Below, piece after piece: positions 10,815 through 21,140 of a stretch of 64,000 nucleotides of DNA. Under the pieces are notes generated by a model that was not told where the DNA came from, did not search any database, and saw only the letters and a list, made by a program, of their open reading frames with translations. Made by a program: the position numbers and the translations under genes. Positions within the stretch are counted from its first letter, which is position 1, and every line of letters starts with the position of its first letter. The stretch comes from Mermis nigrescens (Eukaryota > Nematoda > Enoplea > Mermithida > Mermithidae), in contig JAVLUZ010000543.1 of the NCBI GenBank assembly GCA_036768485.1, positions 372,001 through 436,000 of the forward strand, in the 5' to 3' direction.

Positions 10815-13116
10815 ACTGGTACGTTTTTTTTGCATTTTTCAAAAAATAAGACCAAGCACATGCTCGTTATCCTTTGATTGATCACACACTTATAGTCTGT
10901 CTCACTCAAGTTCGATCATAAATTTTAAAACCATCTGCGACAATAATCTGACAGATCGCGATTACAGCATTGATCTGATATATAATTATCGTAACCCTTG
11001 GCTTACTGTCGGTGAAAATTCTTAGAATTTATGCACGAAGTTATTTGAAACAGACAATAGATAAAGTGATACAGTAGGTGCATAGGTACCTATAATCTGT
11101 TTCACGAAACCATTAATAGATTTTTTACCACCATATACAAAATGCGTACGTAGAATAAGAGCTTGAACATTTGGCGTTTTAAACCATTCATTTTTCATTT
11201 CAATTCTATCTTTCAATTTTGAATTTCGATCTTTGACTTTGATAACGTACCTATTTGATCATAAATACTTAATATACTAATTAATTAATGAATCCAGAAA
11301 GACCAATTGCTTCTAGAAGTCAACGGTTAGCTATAAAGAGATTGACCAGATTTGGTGTGAGTGAAAAAATACAAAAATTTCTAACGCAAAGCCTTCTTCG
11401 CGTTTACCTAGAATTTTTATACGTGGAGATAATCGCAAAACGTGCTCTTCAGCGGATTTTTATAAATCATGCTTTAAGTTTAACAATTTCAGCAAATTTC
11501 ACACATTTACAATTTTTTAATTTAAAATTCTTTTAATATCAATTCATTTTGAAGGTTTCGTCTTGTCTTAGTGTGATATATGATTTTAAATTTTCCTACA
11601 TAAATTTGCATTAATAAAGGATCTCTATGCACCTAAGCAAGCTTAACGCACCAATAAAATAAGAACGCGAGTGTTAACGAACCCCAGTCAATACAAAATC
11701 AGTTGACACTCTAAAAACAAAAATTAGATAAATGTAAACCGCACGACGCGAAACGAAAGACAAAAGATCACATGGAAAAGACATACAGAATACCTGAGGT
11801 AAAATACATTGAATACAACAGGAAAAATTACGGAAAAACAAACAAAAGACTCAATCAGTTTAAAGCGAAGGGCTTCGGCACCCATATACTACTGCTGGTT
11901 TTTACTCCTTAAGGCCGAGATGGTAGCAATTCCACGTGTAAACAAACTCAACCGATTACGATTATAGAGAAGTGTAAAGTAAAATCAAATAAAATATGTA
12001 TAATTTGAGGACTTTACGTCGGAGTGTAAAGCAGGTTTGAGTATATGCTATAATAGTAAAAAAGTGACGTTTATCACTTTCGATTGTACTTTTTACCATA
12101 TTGTACACCAGAGCTGGACAACGAGCGGCGTAAACATATCAAATGTACGACTCAAGTTTACACGAAGCGATATGGCTAATTATAGTACAAGCGCTACGTT
12201 GTAAAGAAAGCTACCCGATCAACTAACGAACCGACTAGACTTAAAACTAAATAAAAAAATAAAAATATAAACAAATTAAAAATCATAACAAAATTTGTAC
12301 GTGACCTACATAATCGCAAAAATAATAATCCAAAGACAGTAACGCCTTAAGATGCATACGAAACTTTAAAAAATAGATACATTTTTCAAATACGAACCAG
12401 ACGTTAAGAAGAGTGTGGTACAGTAATTCTTGAATAAAACAATGCGAAAACGCAATACCTACAGGCCACAAACGTTGCATTTCAGCGTTTCTTGTTCACA
12501 GTCAAATCGCATCGTCTTTTAAGCAATACACAGTTGTTTACACTGCTAAACCACTAGTACGCTACATTAAATATCACGTCCGGTCAGAGTGTAAAGTAGT
12601 CACATCATTCGAATCATGCGTTCCACCAGTCAAACAAATCGATTTTTCGCTTTCTTACGGCTTACTGTAGCCTAAAGGCTGCAGTCATCTTGCTGTTTTG
12701 CGGTCAAAATAATGGATGGTGACGAAAAGGTTAAAAATTGCCGATTTTTGTCGGGCACATAAACTTTGTCGACTTTTCGGCCACGTTGAAAACAAGGAAG
12801 GCTGTGTTATTTGAGGGATTTTCAAGTCATAAGAATGCAGTTGTTTACATCAGCGTCGTGTTCAATGTGAAACGCTTCTCTTGAGGAACGTTTGAGGAAA
12901 TGTGAATTCGACTGAAAGATTTGAATCAAAAAATTATTTACATTATTTAAAAGATGAACAAAACATATAAGTTTCAGTCGGCGAGAAAATTGAGAAAAAT
13001 TTTACAAATCCGAAAATGTACACCATTCACCTACGTACAGTGTTTTAGACAGAAATTTGCAAATGATTGGTTCCATAAAGATTTCTGCCAAAAGCCAAGT
13101 GTAAACCTGAATAAGT
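10815..13116. other. no gene seen
   Basis: AT-rich sequence with scattered GTGTAAA motifs. Short open frames (for example about 11288-11536 and 12283-12480) have no recognisable family or splice context. I support no feature here. Confidence 0.45.
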
Positions 13117-13256
13117 CAACAGGCAGCACTGAAATTCTGGGGGGGGCAAGATTTTTTGATGGTCAAAAAGGTCATAAAAAATATCCGAAGGTCAAAATAT
13201 GGGCAGAAGGGTATTTTGGTTTCTGGGGGTTATTCGGTTTTCTGGAGGGTGTATAC

Positions 13257-13492
13257 CACACCTGGGCGTGGGGTGGGGGTTTGGGGGTATGCACCCTGCC
13301 ACCGAGAAACCAAAATTCCACCCCCCCAAAATTCAATTTTTGTTTTTTTCGCAACTTTTTGGTGCCAATGGATAGTGCTCGATGTAGAAACGTTGAAAAA
13401 TGGTGTTTGTTCGAAGAACCACAATTTTTAAGGCCATTTTTTGACCTTTGAGAAATGTTGCACCCCAGAATTTTGGTGCTACCCACCTATGG
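13257..13492. mobile_element. hAT-like MITE, family A, nested in an older copy
   Basis: CACACCTGGGCGTGGGG at the left, CCCACCTATG at the right. The flanking octamers GTGTATAC and ATGTATAC agree at 7 of 8. It sits inside a disrupted older copy of the same family: GGCAGCACTGAAATTCTGG at about 13122, and CACGCCCATGTGTG-like sequence at 13525-13540. Confidence 0.7.
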
Positions 13493-13918
13493 ATGTATAC
13501 CCTTCAAACTCCCCCACTCCTTACGCCCATGTGTGGTAAAGACTGTGTAAACGGCTTCGATGCCTATGTATATAATATAAAAGTCCAAATTTTACGTATA
13601 TAAGCTGCTTAAATGAACAAGCGCCTAACCGTTTAGGATCAAAAACAAGAAACCTGACTCCGTGTCGTTTTATTCTTTAATAAATTGTCAAGTTATTTCA
13701 ATTAAACTTTCAAAAAGGTCATCTTTTAAAAAAGTTAATGTCAATTATTCGTCGTTATTCAAAAGATTAGCTTGCAGTAAATCACCGCGCAATTTGAAAA
13801 CAAGCATATGTAGAAGTTGAGATCTGGGAATATGAACCCAGGTTCTTCCCGAGAATCAAAACCCCCCAGAATTAAATTTTCAAAATTGCTTCCTTTTCAC
13901 CAATTTTTCGGTGACGAC

Positions 13919-14191
13919 CATAGGTGGGCAGCACCGAAATTCTGGGGGAGGGGGTGAAAAAATTTGGGTGAAAAAAATTTTTACAGGTCAAAAAATGGTC
14001 TTAAAAGTGGTCGTATGGCGAAAGAAACACCACTTTTCGACGTTTCTCAATGAGCAATATCCAATGGCATCAAAAAATCGATAGAAAACTAAAAAAATTT
14101 TTAAAATTGAATTCCGGGGGAGGGGGTTATTTTGATTTCTGAGGCGGGGTATTTCAACTTCTGGGGTTGCATACCTTCACGCCAACGTGTA
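13919..14191. mobile_element. hAT-like MITE, family A
   Basis: The left end is CATAGGTGGGCAGCACC and the right end CACGCCAACGTGTA. The target duplication is GTGACGAC/GTGACAAC (7 of 8). Just upstream (about 13830-13918) is a fragment of another family member. Confidence 0.75.
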
Positions 14192-15229
14192 GTGACAACG
14201 GATAGGGTTCCGCGAGAAACGTCGAAATTCGACGTTTTCATTCCCTATCATAATAACGAAATAAAATTATTAAAAATTGAAAATAATAGGAAAATTTGAA
14301 TCGTAGCTTAGAATTCGATTCGAAAATTCAAAATTTTCGCGTAAACCAGTAAAATTCGGACAATGCTATGAAACGGTTCAAATTTTTATAAATTAAATTA
14401 AAACTGGACAAAAATTTACTTATCGATTAAATGGGATACAGACGCTAAGCAAGAACCAATATGCCTATCTGTTACGGAATTATAAATTATAAAAAATGAA
14501 AGTGAAATTCAAATAGGGCCTGCTATTGCATTTATGCGTTATATGACATCGGAAATAATATCTAACAACAAACATAAGAGTTGAATAAAGTTTTTTACAC
14601 TCTACAAAATTAATTAAGATACAATTCGATAGCGAACAAAAAACATCTTTAAAATCAAAATTTCAAAAATAAAAAAACCGGTTTTTTATGGCAACTTAGA
14701 GGAGCTAAAAAAACGAATTCGCTGTTGCCAATTCAAAATCCGAATGACATTTTAAACTAGAATTAAGTTGCGCAACCTACAAATTTCGAAAACGAGCAAA
14801 TGAGTCACTTTAAAAGGATGAATTACTTTAAGGACTATTGAAACGTGTGTGCTATCAAGACAAAATTTATGGGAGAAAAGTACGAATTCTGCTGAACGTA
14901 CAGCGGAAAATAGCCCAATCACAGATCGTTTAAATCATCAGCAATACACCGTAATTCAGAAGCCGTAAACTGAAATTCAGGCGTAAACTAAGCACTGAAA
15001 AATAAGCTGTAAAGTGGTTTACACGCCGCTTATATTTAACAAGTTACACGCTATTAAGAGATGATACGATCAGTTTGATTATAAGTGTGAAGCGAAAAAG
15101 AGCCCGGTTCGAACACAGTTTAAACTTTACATTATACCCCATCTCTTAGTGCAATTAGAATTTTGCACATCGGACATTGTAAAGTGTTGAGTAAAGTGTA
15201 AAGCGAAAAAAGCCGGATTTTTGAATCGT
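14192..15229. other. downstream of Sarm1 stop; no feature
   Basis: AT-rich sequence beyond the proposed Sarm1 terminal exon (minus strand). It could hold 3' UTR, but I see no decisive polyadenylation site. GTGTAAA motifs are frequent near 14990-15210. Confidence 0.4.
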
Positions 15230-15493
15230 TTAAACTTTGCACCACGTACCCTGAGTGCTGCCCGTGCGTCGCTTCGTTCGCCTAGATCGCAAAGCCGACT
15301 GCAACGGCGTCGAGTGAGTCGCGCGTCTGAACGTCGACGTCGCCGAACTGCTCGAAGCGCCGCCGTCGGCGACGGGCGGCGCCGACTTGGGCGGCGGCGC
15401 GATTACAGTCAGCGGATCAGCAACGGCCGCCGTTAAAAGCGACGCGGTTTTGTCGCGCGTCAAAAATTTCTCCAGTTTTTCGACGCAGGCTTC
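15230..15493 (-). CDS. Sarm1: Sarm1 C-terminal exon
   Basis: After the acceptor TGCATAG the reading frame opens EACVEKLEKFLTRDK, which continues directly from HEYQ of the preceding TIR exon (phase 0) and matches the last TIR helix of the SARM family. Next comes a low-complexity tail rich in Ala, Pro and Ser, then a basic stretch RSRRTKRRTGSTQGTW, and a TAA stop at 15230-15232 (87 residues). A strong donor-like GTACGT at 15249-15244 leaves open an alternative in which this exon ends at 15250 and further exons lie downstream. The exon is notably G+C-rich compared with its surroundings. Either TIR exon copy can splice to it without a frame change. Confidence 0.8.
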   Translation of the reverse strand, partial: EACVEKLEKFLTRDKTASLLTAAVADPLTVIAPPPKSAPPVADGGASSSSATSTFRRATHSTPLQSALRSRRTKRRTGSTQGTWCKV

Positions 15494-15549
15494 CTATGCA
15501 CATTTTAACTATGTATTTATGCAAATTTTTGCAAATTTATCGATTGTAT

Positions 15550-15662
15550 CGCCGCGATTATTGTCAGCGGATCACAGACGCCTGCCGATACATCAGCGCC
15601 GCGACTCCATCGCTCGTCTACAATTCTCATCAATTTTTCGAAGCCGCTTTCCATTTTAACTT
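15550..15662 (-). pseudogene. degenerate tandem copy of the Sarm1 C-terminal exon
   Basis: This stretch aligns with the start of the adjacent C-terminal exon and its upstream intron. EKL aligns with EKL, and GATCCGCTGAC(A/T)(A/G)TAATCGCG is shared, as is GTTAAAATG just upstream. The frame reads ESGFEKLMRIVDERWSRG and is open across the similarity, but the seven bases carrying the acceptor AG are missing. It is therefore probably not used. It suggests an older small tandem duplication. Confidence 0.55.
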
Positions 15663-15880
15663 TGTAAATATTTATTTATGTAAATTTAAACTTTACACTT
15701 ACACATGTAACATCTCAAAATTTTAAATAGGGATAGTCGGCGAAGTTAAGGTGCAGGGGAGTCAAAAACCTCGACCGTTTGGCCAAAAGTAGGAATAAAA
15801 TAGAAATCACCTAAAAATAAGCCGGCTTTTGTCAAAAATGTGAGTGGGGTAAAATAAAAAGCTTCACGGATGGGCACGAC

Positions 15881-15923
15881 CACAGATGGGCAGCGCCTAA
15901 ATCTTAAGGTGTGTGTGTGTGGG

Positions 15924-15956
<33 letters not shown>

Positions 15957-16111
15957 GCGCAAACGTTTCTCATCGAGCACTATCCATTGGCATCAAAAAT
16001 TGCGAAAAAACAAAAAATTATAAAAGTTGAATTCTGGGGTATATTTTGGTTTCTGGCGGGTATCCGGCCTTCTGGGGGGGTTCATAACCCCAACCCCAAC
16101 ACCCACGTGTG
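15881..16111. mobile_element. hAT-like MITE, family A, with microsatellite
   Basis: The ends are CACAGATGGGCAGCG and CACACGTGGGTGTTGG (reverse complement). The 8-bp duplication GGCACGAC is perfect (15873-15880, 16112-16119). An internal (GT)n/(GC)n microsatellite occupies about 15909-15962. Confidence 0.8.
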
Positions 16112-16636
16112 GGCACGACCGGCGTTGAGTGGGAAAACAGATATATAAAAGCTTGGAATCTAGGGTAAAATAGTCGACCATTTGCAGGAAGGGTGACTTT
16201 CAATTTTTGGATGAAGAACGATGGCTAAAAACGCCCAAAAAGTGCCAAAAAACGATGTTTTTAAGCCAGAAATCGAGAGGAGGGGTCCAAATGATTTGAC
16301 TTATGGGGACTAGGAATTATGAAGACGACCAAATTCGGGTGGGAAGATCGCCCATCCCCCTGTTACATGTCTGAGAAATATATCCCAAAACCCCAATTAA
16401 ATGTATCTTCACATTTATCAGTCTCCTCCATCACTCTAGCAATGCAGCGTATTACAAATTACCGAATGTAAACTCACCATGTAAAGCATTAAAACCAAAC
16501 GTATGACCTTATATCATGCCATTGTGTATTTACGCACTTGTAATATCCACGCATTATTACTATAAAATTTTTAAAATTTTATTTTATTATACATATAACA
16601 CTTCCAGAAACTGCAAGTCTCGGAAGTGTAAAGTAC

Positions 16637-16777
16637 CTGATATTCGTGCACCCAGTTTACAACGTTAAAGTGACATATCGGTCGAATATCCTCGGGCAAC
16701 ATTGACGGATCGGGCCATTCAAAATTCCTGTCTTGAACAGGCACTATATTTCGGCGGGCCGCCAAAGCCGTACTTAT
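16637..16777 (-). CDS. Sarm1: Sarm1 TIR exon (C-terminal half), copy A
   Basis: A 47-codon exon with acceptor CCATAG and donor CAG|GTACTT, phase 0 at both ends. The protein begins ISTALAARRNIVPV and ends NFNVVNWVHEYQ-like (HFNVVNWVHEYQ), with FEWPDPSMLPEDIRP between. This is the distinctive SARM1 TIR segment (family pattern TAL..KNIVP, WPEP..LPED, W.HEYQ). It is identical at the protein level to copy B (30560-30700); the two differ at two third-codon positions only. It lies 1.14 kb upstream of the C-terminal exon. Confidence 0.85.
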
Positions 16778-17951
16778 CTATGGAAAAATTCAAAAGTTCA
16801 CAAAAATAAATCAATACATTAGGGGTTGTACTAAATAAATAAATAAATCAATAATCAGATAAATATATAAATATATAAAAAACAAATGATTAAATAAACA
16901 AACAAATAAACGAACAAATGAATAACTAGCATGTTGCAATAAAAGGATAAATAAATAAAGGAAGAAACACAGACATACGTTTGTAAATAAATAAGTAAAT
17001 AATGAAAATATATAAATATAAAGAAATAAACGCATAATATATAGATAAACAAATGAATTATTTGAAAGTTAAAATAAGTAAATAAATAGGTTTAAAGTTG
17101 CATGAAAATATAGGCATTAAGAAAATTAAGTAATCTAATTTCCCTTCATAGACAAAATGTACAGAATCGCTCAAATTTCACTTAGATTTGAAGAACATGT
17201 CAAATTTTTCGGCGCTTCGCGCCTAATCATTAAATTGTTTGTCGATTGAATAAATTTATGGCTAATAATCCAGAACTGTTTTATTTCAGTATGAAATAAT
17301 GGAAATTTTTTGAAACTTGCCCTCACGATTTTAATAGAGCTTATCGAGATACGCTCAAAATTGCATTATTCTTTGCCTATCTCCTAATGGTTCTCGAGAT
17401 ATTTGACCTCAAAATTAATTAACAAAGATAAAATAAAATCCTGGGTATGGGGCCTGCATAAACATCGATTCTTTAATTTTGTAATAAATTTTAGGACCAT
17501 CTATTCAAAATGCATAAGAACAGAGAATGAAAGCTTCCGTCCAGTAGAACGAACGAGCAGCAAAAAAGAATGAAGACCTAAATGATTTCAAAAACTTTCC
17601 TCTACAGCAGACGTCGAGCGAACCGAAGTAGGCGTTCGAAAATTAAAAATTATTAAAATTACTATAAAAGAGAGAAAAGGAGAAAAAAGGGTACATTTTT
17701 ATTTTTTAAAAGTTTTTATTAACGTAAGCAAAGTTGATAAAAATTTCCACAAATTACCCGATATACATCCTTAACCTTGTGCTGAGAGTTAATCGGCATA
17801 CAGTACATATAGCTGATACTACAGTGCAAATTCAAACGTGTACCTTAACCTAGATTGAAACACCACATTTTGTCTAGATAAAGCTCAGTATCGTACAAAT
17901 TAATGTAATAAATGTCAGAATTTGTTTGGTTTACTCAAGAAGGTTGGTTGT

Positions 17952-18697
17952 CACTGTTTTTTTTGTACGAGACAAAGATTTTGAGGCTCGTACAAAGATT
18001 TTCGGAGCCATCTTTGAACAATGTACAAAGACTTTTTTGGGACAAAGTAATAGTAATTTTAACGTTTTTTGGAGTATTTTTTTAGCAAAATTTCTAGAAA
18101 TTTTCGGCGCTTCGCGCCGAGTATCATAATTACATTCCATTTAGCTTCAAGCGCGGGCATTTAACACTCCAAAATCTATCTGTAAGCATCTTTGTACAGA
18201 TTGAAGCATCTTTTACATCTATTTCCACTGTTTTATAAAGATTTTATGTAGAAAAAGAACTATTAAACAACTTTGCACTGTTTTCTGCCGTTTGAAGATA
18301 AAATTGACTCTTTCATCTTTGCGTTGCATTGAATTCATAAGCAAATTGGTGTCTATTAAGAGATTCAGTCAGCACATTGCAACCGCTTATCATTTTATAA
18401 TTGTGTAACACAAGTCATTTTAACTTGCTGAGTCGAATTTTATGTGTAATTTCAACCTAAGACTCGCGAAAATTTTAGCGTTTCAAGCCGAACTAATATA
18501 ACCAGCTGAATTTAGGACAAAGTTACACCTTTTGCGAAGCGTGCGGGTCACGGATAACAATCCAGTAGTATGTAAAAATGTGTAAATTCAATTGCATATC
18601 TATACGTTATATATACAAAAAAATTGTCGCTCGTACAAAGACTTTTCCGGAGATCTTTTTTGTACATGTACAAAGAGGCTCGTACAAAAAAACAGTG
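17952..18697. mobile_element. hAT-like MITE, family C, inserted only in copy A
   Basis: The ends are CACTGTTTTTTTTGTACGAG and its inverted counterpart CACTGTTTTTTTGTACGAGC. The target octamers TTGGTTGT and TTGGTGGT agree at 7 of 8. Copy B has the uninterrupted site (near 31860), proving insertion after the duplication. It contains the palindrome GGCGCTTCGCGCC at 18106-18118. Confidence 0.8.
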
Positions 18698-18777
18698 TTG
18701 GTGGTACATAGAGGTATTTAAATGAAAACAATATTAAGATGGCGCTGAAAGCAGAATTTCGGTTTTAGGGTGTTCAC

Positions 18778-19038
18778 CACACCTGGGCGTGGGGGAGGGG
18801 TTTGGAGGTATGCACACCTCCCTATAAAACAAAATACGCCCCCTCCAGAAAACAAAATAACCCCGAGTTAAATTTTTGAAAATTTTTCTTGTTTTTTTGC
18901 AATTTTTTGATGCCAATGGATAGTGCTGGATGAGAAACGTTGAAAAATAGTATTTTTTCGCCATACAACCATTTTTAAGGCCATTTTTCGACCTTTGAAA
19001 AATCTTGCACCCCAGAATTTCGGTGCCGCCCACCGATG
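18778..19038. mobile_element. hAT-like MITE, family A (copy A side)
   Basis: CACACCTGGGCGTGGGG at the left and CATCGGTGGGCGGCACC at the right. The 8-bp duplication GTGTTCAC is perfect (18770-18777, 19039-19046). The counterpart at 31942-32176 has the same duplication, so this insertion predates the segmental duplication. Confidence 0.85.
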
Positions 19039-20132
19039 GTGTTCACTGATCTCAGTGCCAATGTTGTCTCAATATCGCACATTTCTCAAGGGAAAAATGA
19101 GATCAGGTTTTTAAGCACGCTGCGACGAACTTTTCTTTAAAAGCATAAATGCGGATTAAGAGGCATCTCGTTCAGCAAAAATAATTTCAAGCAGGTTTTG
19201 GCATGAATTTCGTGCAGTCGCTGACTTTATTACAGTATCACACTTTGCTGCGCAAATTTTGAAGACAATAATTCGTGCAAGGATGAGTGCGAACTTTCAA
19301 AGGCTCAGATTTCTTGATTCAAAATTACTACATAATATTCAGAGAACACCTAAGATATAAAATACAACTTATTAAAGGTGATAGTACAACTTCCTCATCA
19401 GAGGATCGGTGCTGCAGGTAGGTGGGCAGCACCGAAATTCTGGGGGAGTGAGAAAATTACTGGGGGAGGGGTTGAAAAATTTTCAAAGGTAAAAAATGGT
19501 CTTAAAAGTGGTCGTATGGCGAAAAAAACACCATTTTTCGACGTTTCTCATTGAACACTAACCAATGGCATCAAAAAATCGCTAAAAAAGCAAAAAAAAT
19601 TTCAAAATTTGAATTCTGGGGGTATTTTGATTTCTGGGGGGAGGGGTATTTTGATTTCTGAGGGGGGGTATTTTGATTTGGGGGGTATTTCAACTTCTGG
19701 GGGGGTGCATACCCCCACGCCCACGTGTGAGTGTAACATGCATTGTACAAATGGAAAATTTATATAAGTAAATTCGTGGTTGAGTTTGGTTAATAAGGCG
19801 CCAAGCAACTACCACCAAGCGATATACTGTAATTTTTTGCTATTATATTCAGGGATAGTTGTGCCATAAATTGGCCAGAAAGTTTTTACAGTCTTTCAAA
19901 TTTCGTAGAGTTTCAACTAAAAAAGTACCCTTTTTCCGAACATTTTGTATATTAATTATGTATGTATGTTATTAGTTTGAGGGTAAAATTTATTAATCCC
20001 ATACTGATTTTATTGGAACATTGGCCAATATTGTACTACGAGAAATGACCATTTTTTGGAACATACGTTTTCAGAAAATTAATTAATCAATTATTTAGCT
20101 ACTTTAATCAATTAATTAATGGAATTGCTTAC

Positions 20133-20288
20133 TTCAATGTGAACCCAATCTTTCATATCCACGTCATCCACGCATCTATCTAAAGCATGAGATGATAAAA
20201 TAAGGATAAAGTGCTTAGCAGCTCTTATATTTTTCAACAACGTCGTATCAATTTGACCAGCGTACAATCGATCGACGTCCAAGAAAAC
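20133..20288 (-). CDS. Sarm1: Sarm1 TIR exon (catalytic middle), copy A
   Basis: A 52-codon exon with acceptor CGTATAG and donor GAA|GTAAGC, phase 0 at both ends. It reads VFLDVDRLYAGQIDTTLLKN and ends DVDMKDWVHIE. This is the SARM1 TIR BB-loop to alpha-C segment. It includes the Trp and Glu of the WVH.E motif that correspond to the human residues commonly numbered Trp638 and the catalytic Glu642, so NAD+-cleaving capacity looks preserved. It is protein-identical to copy B (38832-38987), with two synonymous differences. Confidence 0.85.
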
Positions 20289-20433
20289 CTATACGTAAAA
20301 AATATGTGTATACATATTATTACAAATCAAAATTGTATTTTTTAAAATTATTTTTATCATTTTCATTTATTATTTTTAAAATTATTTTTATTGTTTTTCC
20401 TCTTTTTTTGCTGAACTCCGAGCTAAATACGAG

Positions 20434-20673
20434 CACACCTGGGCGTGGGGGGTTTGAGGGGTTATGCACCCCCAAGAAACCGAAATACCCCACACCCCCA
20501 GACTTCAATTTTTGAATTTTTTTTTGTTTTTTCGCAATTTTTTGTAGCCAATGGAAAGTGCTCGATGAGGAACGTGAAAAAATGGTGTTTTTTCGCCATA
20601 CCACCATTTTTAAGGCCATTTTTGACCTTTGAAAAATCTTACACCCCCAGAATTTTGGTGCTGCCCACCTATG
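20434..20673. mobile_element. hAT-like MITE, family A
   Basis: CACACCTGGGCGTGGGG to GCTGCCCACCTATG. The counterpart in copy B is 39134-39377. I cannot see a matching target duplication, so flanking sequence has probably changed. Confidence 0.7.
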
Positions 20674-20782
20674 GAGTGTAAAGTTTCCATTAATAATCCA
20701 GATGATACGGACTGGATATAAATTTATTGAATGATCAAATAAATTGAGTGAAGTTATCTAATTTATCAATATTTTGTGTTTA

Positions 20783-21027
20783 TGTAATGGGAATTGTTTC
20801 TTTTAATACACTCAAGCTGATATAACCTTTGTGCTATAATATTCACGTTCGTGTTTAATAGTCAGATTTGAATAACCGTTTTACCGTTTATTTACTAATG
20901 CGTGTAAAATGACGCCGTGTCTTTCATGTAAATTTTTGGTTAACATTTAATGGTTTGACGTTCATTTTCGTTAGTGTTAGTGAGTCGGACAATAAACGCT
21001 CGTACGAACCAGCAGCTATTCGCAACA
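20783..21027 (+). repeat. Gypsy-1 5' LTR
   Basis: 245 bp, TGTAATGGGAATTG...GCTATTCGCAACA. It has five substitutions relative to the 3' LTR. Confidence 0.95.
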
Positions 21028-21045
21028 TGGTCCGCGAAACCGGAT
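21028..21045 (+). promoter_or_regulatory. Gypsy-1 primer-binding site
   Basis: TGGTCCGCGAAACCGGAT follows the LTR without a gap. TGG is complementary to the CCA end of a tRNA. I do not assign the tRNA. Confidence 0.7.
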
Positions 21046-21140
21046 GGTGTTGAATTAGCGACATACGACGAGACGCGACGCGACGTTGATTTAGCGACAT
21101 ATATACGGCGGACGCTACATTATTTTATTGAGTGAGTAAA

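Larger units (their letters stand above)
16413..20782. repeat. segmental duplication, copy A
   Basis: Aligns end to end with 30342-39486 once later insertions are removed. The first shared bases are ATTTATCAGTCTCC and the last are TATTTTGTGTTTA. Sampled non-coding stretches differ by roughly 3 percent plus indels. Copy A carries a hAT-like insertion (17952-18697) that copy B lacks. It contains Sarm1 TIR exons at 16637-16777 and 20133-20288, and three family A MITEs shared with copy B (18778-19038, about 19415-19729, 20434-20673). Confidence 0.9.

Noticed and set aside
12954..13486. Overlapping open frames on both strands up to 165 codons
   Set aside because: They lie in nested family A MITEs; the same G- and C-run translations recur in each MITE copy in different frames.
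16637..20288. Copy A TIR exons as dead pseudo-exons
   Set aside because: Splice sites and frames are intact and changes relative to copy B are silent only; there is no positive sign of decay.
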